Assembly (NCBI GenBank): GCA_021324795.1
Contig: JAJPIK010000030.1
Coordinates: 248,001 to 312,000, forward strand
Direction: 5' to 3'
Origin: Chloroflexota bacterium
Lineage (GTDB): Bacteria; Chloroflexota; UBA6077; FW602-bin22; CADDYW01
Length of the DNA stretch: 64,000 bases
Under the pieces are notes generated by a model. That model was not told the origin of the DNA and searched no databases. It saw only the letters and a list, made by a program, of their open reading frames with translations. A program made the translations under genes and the position numbers. Every line of letters begins with the position of its first letter. Positions within the stretch are counted from its first letter, which is position 1. Shown piece after piece: positions 1-7,471 of the stretch.

Positions 1-108
1 ACTGGACAAATTCAGCGAGAGTCGCATCCCCTGTGTCGCCCACTCTTTCCTCCGTGGTCGAGTTCTCTTGTTAAAGACGAGAATGGGCGCAATGAACGTG
101 CCAATCAA

Positions 109-1227
109 TTAGATTCGACCGGCCGCGGCAAGAATCCGGTAGCGCGCGATTGGATCGTTGGGCCCACCGGCGGTGAGGCCGAGTAGCTCGCAAACTTCCT
201 GATCATGCCGCTCCATGAGCACCGTGAGCGCACCAGCAGAAAGCCCAGCTTTTCGATGCTCCGCTTCGATAGCGAGTCTGCGACGTACTTCCTGCACAGC
301 GAAAGTATCACGCAGCATCTGAGGGCAAATCGGACCACGCTTCCGAAGACCGGCACGCTCGCCGGTCGTTTCGACGATGAGATTCACCGCTCGCACCGAG
401 ATCGGAAAAAGTCGGTCGCCGATCGCATTCGGCAGATACTGATGCAAAACCGCACGTGCCTGCGGGCCAAGGGGCAACGTGCGGGCGCGGATCCGCCGCG
501 CTTGATTCGCCGCCCGCACGACCAAGTAGCTGTGCTCGGGCTCGTCAGTATCGAGGAAAACGTCGGCCGGGTGAAGCGCCAGCACTTCGTCCCGTTTCAA
601 GCCAGTATCAAGCAAAAGAATGATCAACGCTCGCCAAAGGAGACGCTCCGCGGCATCGATCAATCGCTGGGCCTCATCCCGCTCGAGGAACTCCGGAAGG
701 TGTGGCTCCGCAGAGGGATAGATCAGCGCTTCCGAGGGATCGTCTTCGCGCAATCCCTGACGTTTCAAATAGGCAAAGAATGCCTTGACCGAAGCAATCT
801 TCCGGCGCAGCGAGCGAGCATCGTTATGCCGCTCCTGCCGCAGCCAGGCGGCAAAGTGGCGAAGGTCATCAAGCCCTACCACTGGAATCGGTCGGTCCTC
901 GAGGAATCGGACGAGCAATCCCAGGTCGAGCTCGATCGTGCGCATGGTATGCGGGGCGCGGTCAATCGCTGCGCAAAACTCGAGATAGGTCGGCACGATC
1001 TGAGAGAAGCGGAGCGGTCCCTGGACTGGCGTCGGCTCGGACGGACGTTCAGTTCCTGGCACTGGCCCCGCGCCGTGATTGCCTTGGCGTGGTCGAGCCT
1101 CACCCATGGCCAGATCACCGGAACTCGACGCCGGTACCGAGCGATTCTCCGGAGATCGCGCGAGCCCTGGCTCAGTGAACGGCAGAGCAAGCTGTTCAGG
1201 TGGCGGCCTGGTCGAACGCCGCGGCAC
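109..1227 (-). CDS. Divergent tyrosine recombinase/integrase
   Basis: 372-residue XerC/D-type protein. Residues 72-165 look like the SAM-like core-binding domain (FSQIVPTYLEFC onward) and 175-372 like the catalytic domain. The GTG start has a strong SD (GAGAGGAGG) just upstream. The catalytic set is eroded: the first Arg of the usual TGLR motif is Lys211 (Arg212 follows), the HxxR His is Gln303 with Arg306 kept, the LGH His is Leu351, and Tyr363 is present. Residues 1-70 are Pro/Gly-rich, probably disordered, and contain QLALPF (12-17), similar to a beta-clamp-binding peptide. It lies 24 bp downstream of the dehydratase gene on the same strand and may be co-transcribed. No att sites or cargo are visible. 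The fold is fairly sure; recombination activity is doubtful. Confidence 0.75.
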   Translation of the reverse strand: MPRRSTRPPPEQLALPFTEPGLARSPENRSVPASSSGDLAMGEARPRQGNHGAGPVPGTERPSEPTPVQGPLRFSQIVPTYLEFCAAIDRAPHTMRTIELDLGLLVRFLEDRPIPVVGLDDLRHFAAWLRQERHNDARSLRRKIASVKAFFAYLKRQGLREDDPSEALIYPSAEPHLPEFLERDEAQRLIDAAERLLWRALIILLLDTGLKRDEVLALHPADVFLDTDEPEHSYLVVRAANQARRIRARTLPLGPQARAVLHQYLPNAIGDRLFPISVRAVNLIVETTGERAGLRKRGPICPQMLRDTFAVQEVRRRLAIEAEHRKAGLSAGALTVLMERHDQEVCELLGLTAGGPNDPIARYRILAAAGRI

Positions 1228-1251
1228 CGGTTGCCTCCTCTCGAGACCGAA

Positions 1252-2385
1252 TTACCTCCAAAGAGATTCGGTGCTGCCCGACACTCTTTGGGGCTTGAAC
1301 TGAAGCTCCTCGACAACTTCGATACGCACGTCGGTCCCAAGCCCCGGCTTCGTTGGAAGCTGGAAGTAGCCGTTTTCGATCAGTAACGGATCCGTCACGA
1401 TCCGATTGCGCGATTCTCGCTCATTTTCCATCTGCTCGAGGATCAGAAAGTTTGGAATTGATGCCGCCAGGTGGATCGCGGCGAGTGTTTCCAAGGGCCC
1501 CCCGGAGTTGTGCGGGGCAACCGACACGTAATAAGTATCCGCCAAGCTCGCAATGCGCTTGCACTCGGTGATTCCGCCCGCGTGCATGAGGTCAGGTTGG
1601 ATGATGCGACACCCCTGCTCCTCGAGAATCTCACGGAATTCCCAGCGCGAGAGCAGACGCTCGCCGGTGGCGATCGGAACCGGCAGATCTCGCTGCAACC
1701 GTGCCATCGCCCGCGCATTCTCAAAAGGAATCGGCTCTTCGAACCAGTAGGGCTGCCAAGGTAGAAGCGCTTGCGCACCGAGGATCGCCGTTCTGGGCGA
1801 TAGGTACTCGGCACATTCGATCATGATGTCGGCGTCCGGCCCCGCTCCTGATCGCGCCGCTTCCATGCGTTCCGCGGCCTGACGAAATGCCCGGCCTTCA
1901 CTTTCTCGCAGCAGGACAGGGTTGAAGGGCGACCACTTGAAAGCCGAGAATCCACGCCGAACCGCCTCTTTAGCGCCTGCTTCCGCATCTGATGCTGACT
2001 TGACCCCTTGTAACCAATGGCTTGCGTAGCAGCGAATCTTCTCACGGTATGGTCCGCCCAGGAGGCGGTAGACCGGCACGCCCAGGCGTTTGCCTTCGAT
2101 GTCCCAAAGTGCGAGATCAAGCGCCGACAGGGCAGTCATCAAGACAGCACCACCCCGCCATCGCCAAGCATGGTACATGCCTTGCCAATGACGCTCTGGC
2201 CCGGCTGGATCCCTCCCGACCAGGTAAGCGGAAAGCTCGTGAATCGCCGTTTCGACCGCCTCGATTGACCCGTGCAGGGATCCTTCCCCCCAGCCGTACA
2301 ACCCCTCATCAGTGTCGACTCGCACCAGGAGCCAGTTAACCCAATCGACCCAGAACTTGTAAGTGCGAACACCGGTAATCTTCAT
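1252..2385 (-). CDS. Enolase-superfamily (mandelate racemase/galactonate dehydratase-like) enzyme
   Basis: 377-residue two-domain enolase-superfamily protein starting MKITGVRTYKF, as family members do; an upstream in-frame ATG at 2433 would add 16 atypical residues. Metal ligands are visible as the Glu of MIECAEY, the Glu of WFEEP and the Glu of TGERLLSRWEF; IIQPDLMHAGGITE and APHN, with its catalytic-type His, follow, all much like galactonate dehydratase. The position two residues after the first ligand, where many relatives have His (E-x-H), is Ala, so the substrate or product may differ from D-galactonate. It probably dehydrates a sugar acid in the cytoplasm. The family is secure, the substrate unknown. 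Three Gfo/Idh/MocA oxidoreductases elsewhere in the window fit sugar catabolism. Confidence 0.85.
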   Translation of the reverse strand: MKITGVRTYKFWVDWVNWLLVRVDTDEGLYGWGEGSLHGSIEAVETAIHELSAYLVGRDPAGPERHWQGMYHAWRWRGGAVLMTALSALDLALWDIEGKRLGVPVYRLLGGPYREKIRCYASHWLQGVKSASDAEAGAKEAVRRGFSAFKWSPFNPVLLRESEGRAFRQAAERMEAARSGAGPDADIMIECAEYLSPRTAILGAQALLPWQPYWFEEPIPFENARAMARLQRDLPVPIATGERLLSRWEFREILEEQGCRIIQPDLMHAGGITECKRIASLADTYYVSVAPHNSGGPLETLAAIHLAASIPNFLILEQMENERESRNRIVTDPLLIENGYFQLPTKPGLGTDVRIEVVEELQFKPQRVSGSTESLWR

Positions 2386-2520
2386 CGTTTCGTTCTCGCT
2401 TCGCATGACAGAATCCGGGCACCTATTGAGCATTGGTGCCCCACCAACCTACTGTGAATTCCTTGAACAGGATACCCGCGCCCCCCATCCTGTCGAGGCA
2501 GCGCATGTGTGATCACAGCA

Positions 2521-2545
2521 TTCGTGTTTACAATTCGTGTTTACA
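2521..2545. repeat. Two tandem copies of a 12-bp element
   Basis: TTCGTGTTTACA occurs at 2521-2532 and again at 2534-2545, a 13-bp period. It lies in the gap between the leftward dehydratase gene and a rightward small gene, so it could be an operator for either. Nothing else is recognisable in 2386-2624. Confidence 0.5.
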
Positions 2546-2624
2546 TTGGGGGCAGATTACCGGTTTCTCGGCCGAAGTGCAAGAGACGACGTGCTTCTAA
2601 TCCTTTTCCAAGGGAAAAAGCTCG

Positions 2625-2972
2625 TTGGCCGCCGGTAGAATCCAGGCGAAGGGGCTGACCCCAGGGGGTGAAGACGTGGCGAGTCCGATGGGTGGCGAAA
2701 CGACGGAAAGTGGCCCAGTTGACCACGTAATCCAACCAACGCGCTTTTTGACGACAGAAGACATCGCCGCTCTCTGGAACGAACGCTGTCGTCAAGTCGA
2801 TATCTATCGTCGGACGCACCCGGACGACATTCGAGGGATTGAGCTTCGCCAACACCAAGCTTCCGCGGCACTGCAAGCCTATCGCCTCCTCTCGATGCTC
2901 GAGCATCAGCTCGGCTATCAACTCGCCCTGCCCATCCTTGGGCCACTGTCGCCTTCGTCACGCCCCCAATGA
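2625..2972 (+). CDS. Small hypothetical protein
   Basis: 115 codons from a TTG with AAGGG upstream; an internal ATG at 2688 would give 94 residues. I do not recognise the family. From about residue 42 (FLTTEDIAALWNERCRQ) to 105 it is predicted mostly helical with regular charged/hydrophobic spacing and no membrane segment or metal motif. The first 40 residues are low-complexity and may not be translated. Codon use over residues 45-110 resembles neighbouring genes. It stands between two leftward genes, so it has its own transcript if real. An antisense reading frame of similar length covers the same DNA but looks less protein-like. Confidence 0.45.
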   Translation: MAAGRIQAKGLTPGGEDVASPMGGETTESGPVDHVIQPTRFLTTEDIAALWNERCRQVDIYRRTHPDDIRGIELRQHQASAALQAYRLLSMLEHQLGYQLALPILGPLSPSSRPQ

Positions 2973-3076
2973 ACCTTTTCTTGGGATCGAAGTCGGTATA
3001 ACGGAAATTGCTCCCCTGCTCTTGAATGCAGATAAATGGCCCTCCGCTATCAGCCGCATTGCCCGCACAACGGTCC

Positions 3077-4381
3077 TCAGACGAGACTGATCACGAGAAG
3101 TATCGCGCCGCCCACCATCACGAGGAAGGTGATCACCAGCCAGAGGTTGTAGTACGGGCCGTTCTCGAACTGTCCCATCACCCGCCGATCGTTCGCTAAG
3201 AGGAAGAGAACCACGACCAAAATCGGCATGAGGAACCCGTCGAGCACTTGCGAATAAAACAGAGTTATGATCGGATCCAAGCCGAAGAGAATCGCCGCGC
3301 ATCCCGAGAGAAATGCGAGGCCCAACACCGCGTAAAAGGCAGGGGCTTCGCGGAGGGACTTTGATAGACCTAATGGCCAGTCAAATAGCTCGGCCACGGC
3401 GTAGCTGCTGGAAATGGCGAACATCGGCACCGCCAGGAGGCCTGCCCCGAGCAGGCCCACCGCGAAGACGACGCTCGCGAGGTCTCCGGCTAACGGCCGA
3501 AGAGCAGTTGCCGCGTCGGCAGCGGTTTGGATTGACTTGTGGTGGACGAACAGGGTAGCGGCAGTGGTGACAATGACGAAATACGAGATCAGGTTGGAAA
3601 ACACATAACCGACGGTGACGTCGATCGTGGCGAGACGGAATTGGCGACGGGTTCGGTGTACCTCCCGTTCGCCTTCGGCCTGCCAGATCAGGAGATAGGG
3701 ACTGATCGTCGTGCCCATCAGGGCCACCGCCGCGGACAGCTCCGACACGCCCGTGGGGAGATGCGGGACGATAGTCCCGTGGAGAACGGCACCCCAATTC
3801 GGATGCGTCAGAAAAGCGGTCACGAGGTAGGCCAGCGTAAGCGTGCCGGCTGCCAGATAGGCGATGAAGATTTCCCGAAATCTGAAGAAGATGGTGATGG
3901 TCATGAGAATCAGGGAGGAGGGCACGACGAACCATTGCCACGAGAGCCCGGTGAGCAGTTGAAGGGATGCTCCAATCCCGGCCGTGTCGGCGATCAAGCT
4001 CGCCTGGTTAGCGACGACCGCGATGAGTCCGATGCACGCCGCCAAGGTCCAGCCGTAGCGGACCCGGGTGAGTCGCAGCAAGCCTTGCTGCGTAACGTCC
4101 CCGAGCTTAGCGGACGTCACCTGAACGGCCTGGACCATGATCGTCGCCACAACCAGCAGCCAGAGCTGGCTATACCCGGCGACTGCGCCGGCGATCGCGT
4201 AAGTTGCCAGGCCTGCCGGGTCGTTGTCCGCCAAACCGGCCATCAGCCCCGGTCCCAAGAACCGCAGGAAGCGCAGCCAAGACGGTCCCTGGGTCTCGAC
4301 ATCTTGAGAGGGCACGCGATGAGGAGGCGTTTTGCAGTGGGTCGCCGTCTCCGGTGGATCTCGCCGTCTGGGTCTTCTCAA
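3077..4381 (-). CDS. Nramp/SLC11-family divalent metal transporter, divergent metal site
   Basis: 434 residues with about 11 hydrophobic helices and a C-terminal membrane end. I chose TTG at 4381 because GAGGGGG sits 5 nt upstream and longer reading would run through the NAD kinase gene. TM1 carries DNDPAG (Asp54, Gly57) where canonical metal-ion Nramps have DPGN, and TM6 has MGTTISPY where they have an A-x-x-M-P-H segment, so the Asn and the soft-metal-selecting Met are both absent. Such changes are typical of Nramp-related proteins outside the Mn/Fe clade, including Mg2+ transporters (NRMT), so Mn/Fe transport should not be assumed. The gene follows NAD kinase on the same strand with a 53-bp gap. 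Confidence 0.85.
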   Translation of the reverse strand: MRRPRRRDPPETATHCKTPPHRVPSQDVETQGPSWLRFLRFLGPGLMAGLADNDPAGLATYAIAGAVAGYSQLWLLVVATIMVQAVQVTSAKLGDVTQQGLLRLTRVRYGWTLAACIGLIAVVANQASLIADTAGIGASLQLLTGLSWQWFVVPSSLILMTITIFFRFREIFIAYLAAGTLTLAYLVTAFLTHPNWGAVLHGTIVPHLPTGVSELSAAVALMGTTISPYLLIWQAEGEREVHRTRRQFRLATIDVTVGYVFSNLISYFVIVTTAATLFVHHKSIQTAADAATALRPLAGDLASVVFAVGLLGAGLLAVPMFAISSSYAVAELFDWPLGLSKSLREAPAFYAVLGLAFLSGCAAILFGLDPIITLFYSQVLDGFLMPILVVVLFLLANDRRVMGQFENGPYYNLWLVITFLVMVGGAILLVISLV

Positions 4382-4434
4382 TAATCCCCCTCGGGAAAAG
4401 GGTAGATGCAGGATGCATTCCGTTCTTTGCAGCT

Positions 4435-5292
4435 TTAGCGAGGGAGATTCCGGCTGGGGCGCCAGCCTCGTCGAATTTGGTACTCGAATTTCGACGCAAA
4501 GGCGTCGAGGTAGGTAGTTTCGGAGAAGGTGACCAATTGGACTCGGTGGGAGCTGTTGCGAATCTCGACGGTATCGCCCACTTGAAGCGGTGAGGTTTCC
4601 ATGCCATCCAGCCAGAGGATGCCCTCTGACCCCTGGGCAATGACCAGGTCGATTGCCGCGGTCACCGGTACCACGAGTGATACTTTCAAGGGAGAATGGC
4701 AACAAATTGGCGTCAACGACAACGCAGCAAGGCCATCGAGCAAGATTGGTCCCCCGGCCGCCATATTGTACGCCGAGCTACCCAGTGCAGTTGCGACGAT
4801 CAAGCCGTCTCCCGGGTAGACGTTCACGAATTTATTGGCGAGGTAGACCTCGGTGTGCAGCATCGGTCCCCGCGTGCGAACGACGACATCATTCATGATC
4901 CAGCCGAGCGACTGGGGCTCTCCACGATCTGATCGAATCAGTGACACTCCGACAGTCGGCTCGTCACGAACGATGCAATCCCCGGCCAAGACGCGATCGA
5001 TCGCCCGTCGCCAGTCCGCGCGTTCGACCACCGCCAGAAAGCCCACTCTTCCAAAGTTCACGCCGAGAATCGGCATGCCTGGATAGCGGCGGGCCGACCG
5101 GAGGATCGAGCCATCACCACCAAGGACAATCAGGAGATCCGCGATCGCCCCATCGTTGAGCGCCGATTCGTCGAGGACAGTGATTCCCCGTTCTTGGAGA
5201 TATGCGCCGGCTTCAATCGCTGTGGCAACGGCGTTCGGTTTGCCATTGACGGGGATCACGGCGACCGAGCCGATCTGAAGCGGCCTTACCAT
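4435..5292 (-). CDS. nadK: NAD kinase
   Basis: 285 residues; phosphorylates NAD to NADP in the cytoplasm. The GGDGS ATP/NAD-binding motif is at residues 58-62 (LLIVLGGDGSILR), followed by GVNFGRVGFLA, a MNDVVV stretch (NE in most relatives) and DGLIVATALGSSAYNMAAGGP, the usual NAD-binding loop with Ala-Leu replacing the common Pro-Thr. ATG at 5292 is chosen because AGGGAG lies about 11 nt upstream; in-frame codons reach to 5394 but lack family similarity. NADP made here would serve the zwf and gnd products encoded nearby. Assignment is firm. Confidence 0.93.
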   Translation of the reverse strand: MVRPLQIGSVAVIPVNGKPNAVATAIEAGAYLQERGITVLDESALNDGAIADLLIVLGGDGSILRSARRYPGMPILGVNFGRVGFLAVVERADWRRAIDRVLAGDCIVRDEPTVGVSLIRSDRGEPQSLGWIMNDVVVRTRGPMLHTEVYLANKFVNVYPGDGLIVATALGSSAYNMAAGGPILLDGLAALSLTPICCHSPLKVSLVVPVTAAIDLVIAQGSEGILWLDGMETSPLQVGDTVEIRNSSHRVQLVTFSETTYLDAFASKFEYQIRRGWRPSRNLPR

Positions 5293-5526
5293 CAGCGCTG
5301 GTTCTCCCTCTCTCGTAGAGCGCTCCACTGAAATCCTGGTTACCCGAGATTCGGTTGTGCATGACATTCTACCTGCTACAAGACAACCCAGCAAGGACGA
5401 ATCGCCTCGGGAATTACCTCTCCTTCTGGGAAAGAGTTAGAGTGAGGGCTGATTTCCGACACCAGACTGGGATAAGGTATAATCGACCATGCCAAGATCA
5501 AAGCCTTGACGCGAGGAGATTCGGTG

Positions 5527-6462
5527 ATGACCAAAGTTTGTCAGCGGTGCGGAAAACCGGTTGAGGACGAGGACCGGTATTGTTCTTGCTGCGGCCGTCC
5601 GCAAAACTTCAAGCCCCTTCCACTTTGGCGGCGCACGTGGTGGCGCGTTCTGATCATTGGTCTGATCCTGTATGGTATTCTTGCCCATCTGCTCGCTAGC
5701 TCTGGAAATCCGAACCTGGTCCCCACGGTGATTCTCCTCGGCGCGTTTCTGGTACCGGTCACCTACGTCATCTATCTATACGAAAGCGGCGCTCTTTATG
5801 ACGTACCAATTTCGACGATGGCGCTGACTTTTTTCTGGGGTGGCATCCTTGGGGTCATCGCGTCACAATTCCTCGAAGAGAATCTAGTCGCCGGCTTTGG
5901 GTTTCTCTCATTGCTCGCGGTTGGATTTTCGGAAGAGCTCGCCAAGCCACTTGGAGTTCTCTGGCTGATTCGGCGCCACGAATATGCCGACGAGCTCCAC
6001 GGATTGGTGCTGGGCGGGGCAGCCGGCATGGGCTTTGCAGCGCTGGAAAGCATGGGTTATGGCTTCACCTACTTGCTCCTCTCGCACGGTAATCTCGACA
6101 TTCTGGGGCAAGTCTTGCTCACGCGTGGCCTACTGTCTCCACTCGCTCATGGCACCTGGACAGCAATTGTCGTCGGCAGTATCTGGCGCGAACGTATGCG
6201 TGGCCACTTTTGGCTGAACCGGCGCTCGCTCGGAGGATTCGCTACTGCGGTGATCCTGCACACCTTATGGGACTGGACAGCTAGTGCCTTACCCATCGAC
6301 CTGGTCTTGCCCGGGGTAGAATTCCGGTGGCGTTTTGTCGATTTTATGATACCGGCCATTGGGTTACCAATTCCGGGTCTGATCATCGGGGCGATCGGGA
6401 TTTGGATCCTGGTCCGTATGTTCCGCGAGTCCGAACAGGTGCTGGTGACGGCGACGACATAA
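5527..6462 (+). CDS. Zinc-ribbon PrsW-family intramembrane metalloprotease
   Basis: 311 residues. An N-terminal zinc ribbon (CQRCGKPV...YCSCCGRP, residues 5-26) is followed by about eight membrane helices. PrsW hallmarks are present in order: a glutamate pair in FSEELAKP, FAALESMGYGF, LAHGTWTA and HTLWDW, giving the Glu/His set expected to bind a catalytic metal in the membrane. PrsW proteases perform site-1 cleavage of anti-sigma factors in Bacillus; a matching sigma/anti-sigma pair is not in the window. GAGGAG lies 8 nt before the ATG. The gene ends 2 bp from the convergent HD gene. The substrate is unknown. Confidence 0.85.
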   Translation: MTKVCQRCGKPVEDEDRYCSCCGRPQNFKPLPLWRRTWWRVLIIGLILYGILAHLLASSGNPNLVPTVILLGAFLVPVTYVIYLYESGALYDVPISTMALTFFWGGILGVIASQFLEENLVAGFGFLSLLAVGFSEELAKPLGVLWLIRRHEYADELHGLVLGGAAGMGFAALESMGYGFTYLLLSHGNLDILGQVLLTRGLLSPLAHGTWTAIVVGSIWRERMRGHFWLNRRSLGGFATAVILHTLWDWTASALPIDLVLPGVEFRWRFVDFMIPAIGLPIPGLIIGAIGIWILVRMFRESEQVLVTATT

Positions 6463-6464
6463 CT

Positions 6465-7349
6465 CTAAAATCGCACGTACTCGATGAGCCGCTTCTCACT
6501 TTCGCCGGCGATCGTGGCTTCGACTTCGACGTAGGGCTCGAGGCCGGAGCCCTGTAGCTTGTCTCTCAATAGGCTGTCGATTTGATAAATGCCGGCGGAG
6601 TTACTCATCGTGATCGCGATGCGGACCGGCTTGGCTACCCCTGGTAGCAACTGGACTCGCTCGATCGCCGCGGCAGATACTGAATGGATATTAATCTGGC
6701 CGGCTTCGAACGGAATCCGCGAACGCCCATGGGCCATGTCTAAAGCATCGCCAACCCGCACCGCTCCAGCTTCGAGAGTCAACGGATGCCCTCCTGCACG
6801 GTGGCCGATGATCGCATGTAAAGTCTCGGCGATGATCACAGTGCGCGCTGGCTCGGGATAGATTGTCTCCAGAAGGCTCGTGAGCTGAGGACGAGCCAAG
6901 ATCAGGCTAAAGTGCTCGTGCTCCTGTCGGTGAATCGCCATGCCAACGTCATGCAGTAGACTACCGAGGAGAACGACGGCCTCGGCGTCATTCGCCATCA
7001 TCCCATAATCTCGCACAAGACTGGGCACCGCTCCGGCCGCGACAATCATGCGGAAAAGCTTCAGCGAGATGTTCGCGACAACCTGAACGTGAACCGGACC
7101 GTGGTCGCTCATGCCGAGACGCGGGACGGCGGTTGTGTTGGCACAGCACCAGAGCTGATAGAGACTCCAGTCGGCGTTGACCGCGGCAACAATCTGGCGA
7201 ACCTTCTCATTGTGACGGGCAGGCACGTGGATCTCCAACCGTCGTCCACACGCCAAACCAGTCACGGTCAGTGTCCTCTCCAGTTCGGTCGCGCGCATTT
7301 CGTCTGATGAATACTCTGGCGATTCCTGGACTTGGCGCTGCACAGCCAT
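6465..7349 (-). CDS. HD-domain phosphohydrolase-like protein
   Basis: 294 residues. The HD metal-binding set is visible: SDHGPVH, then LLGSLLHDVGMAIHR with the HD pair, and EHEHF/AETLHAIIGHRAGGH downstream. The C-terminal 90 residues are a mixed alpha/beta segment (ERVQLLPGVAKPVRIAITM) without a motif I recognise. HD proteins hydrolyse nucleotides, phosphoesters or second messengers; no substrate can be read here. ATG start, weak SD. It is divergent from zwf, with about 120 bp between the two starts, so their regulation may be linked. Family call is good, function open. Confidence 0.75.
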   Translation of the reverse strand: MAVQRQVQESPEYSSDEMRATELERTLTVTGLACGRRLEIHVPARHNEKVRQIVAAVNADWSLYQLWCCANTTAVPRLGMSDHGPVHVQVVANISLKLFRMIVAAGAVPSLVRDYGMMANDAEAVVLLGSLLHDVGMAIHRQEHEHFSLILARPQLTSLLETIYPEPARTVIIAETLHAIIGHRAGGHPLTLEAGAVRVGDALDMAHGRSRIPFEAGQINIHSVSAAAIERVQLLPGVAKPVRIAITMSNSAGIYQIDSLLRDKLQGSGLEPYVEVEATIAGESEKRLIEYVRF

Positions 7350-7405
7350 CTTTTGCTACCCCGTAATGGTACATACTCCATGTTCCGCACGGTCCGGGCC
7401 ACTAT

Positions 7406-7434
7406 TTGACAGCCTCTGGCGAGTCCAGTAACCT
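7406..7434 (+). promoter_or_regulatory. Possible promoter upstream of zwf
   Basis: A perfect TTGACA at 7406-7411 is followed after 17 nt by TAACCT at 7429-7434, which matches the -10 consensus poorly. It lies 38 bp before the zwf ATG. Only the -35 box is convincing. Confidence 0.35.
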
Positions 7435-7471
7435 CAAGACTGAAAGCGCCGCTGTGACGGGGGAGACTTCG

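Noticed and set aside
1..108. Possible attachment site or terminal repeat beside the recombinase
   Set aside because: No tRNA end or direct repeat pairing was found within the window.
205..1386. 393-codon plus-strand frame
   Set aside because: Antisense to the recombinase and the end of the dehydratase; no domain features.
2541..2921. Antisense 126-codon frame over the small hypothetical gene
   Set aside because: No SD and biased, shadow-like composition; the plus-strand frame looks more protein-like.
3539..4384. Long plus-strand frame of 281 codons
   Set aside because: Antisense shadow of the Nramp gene; highly charged low-complexity product.
4382..4705. Longer Nramp start reaching 4705
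   Set aside because: It would overlap the well-supported NAD kinase C-terminus and translates to low-complexity text; the TTG at 4381 has a good SD.
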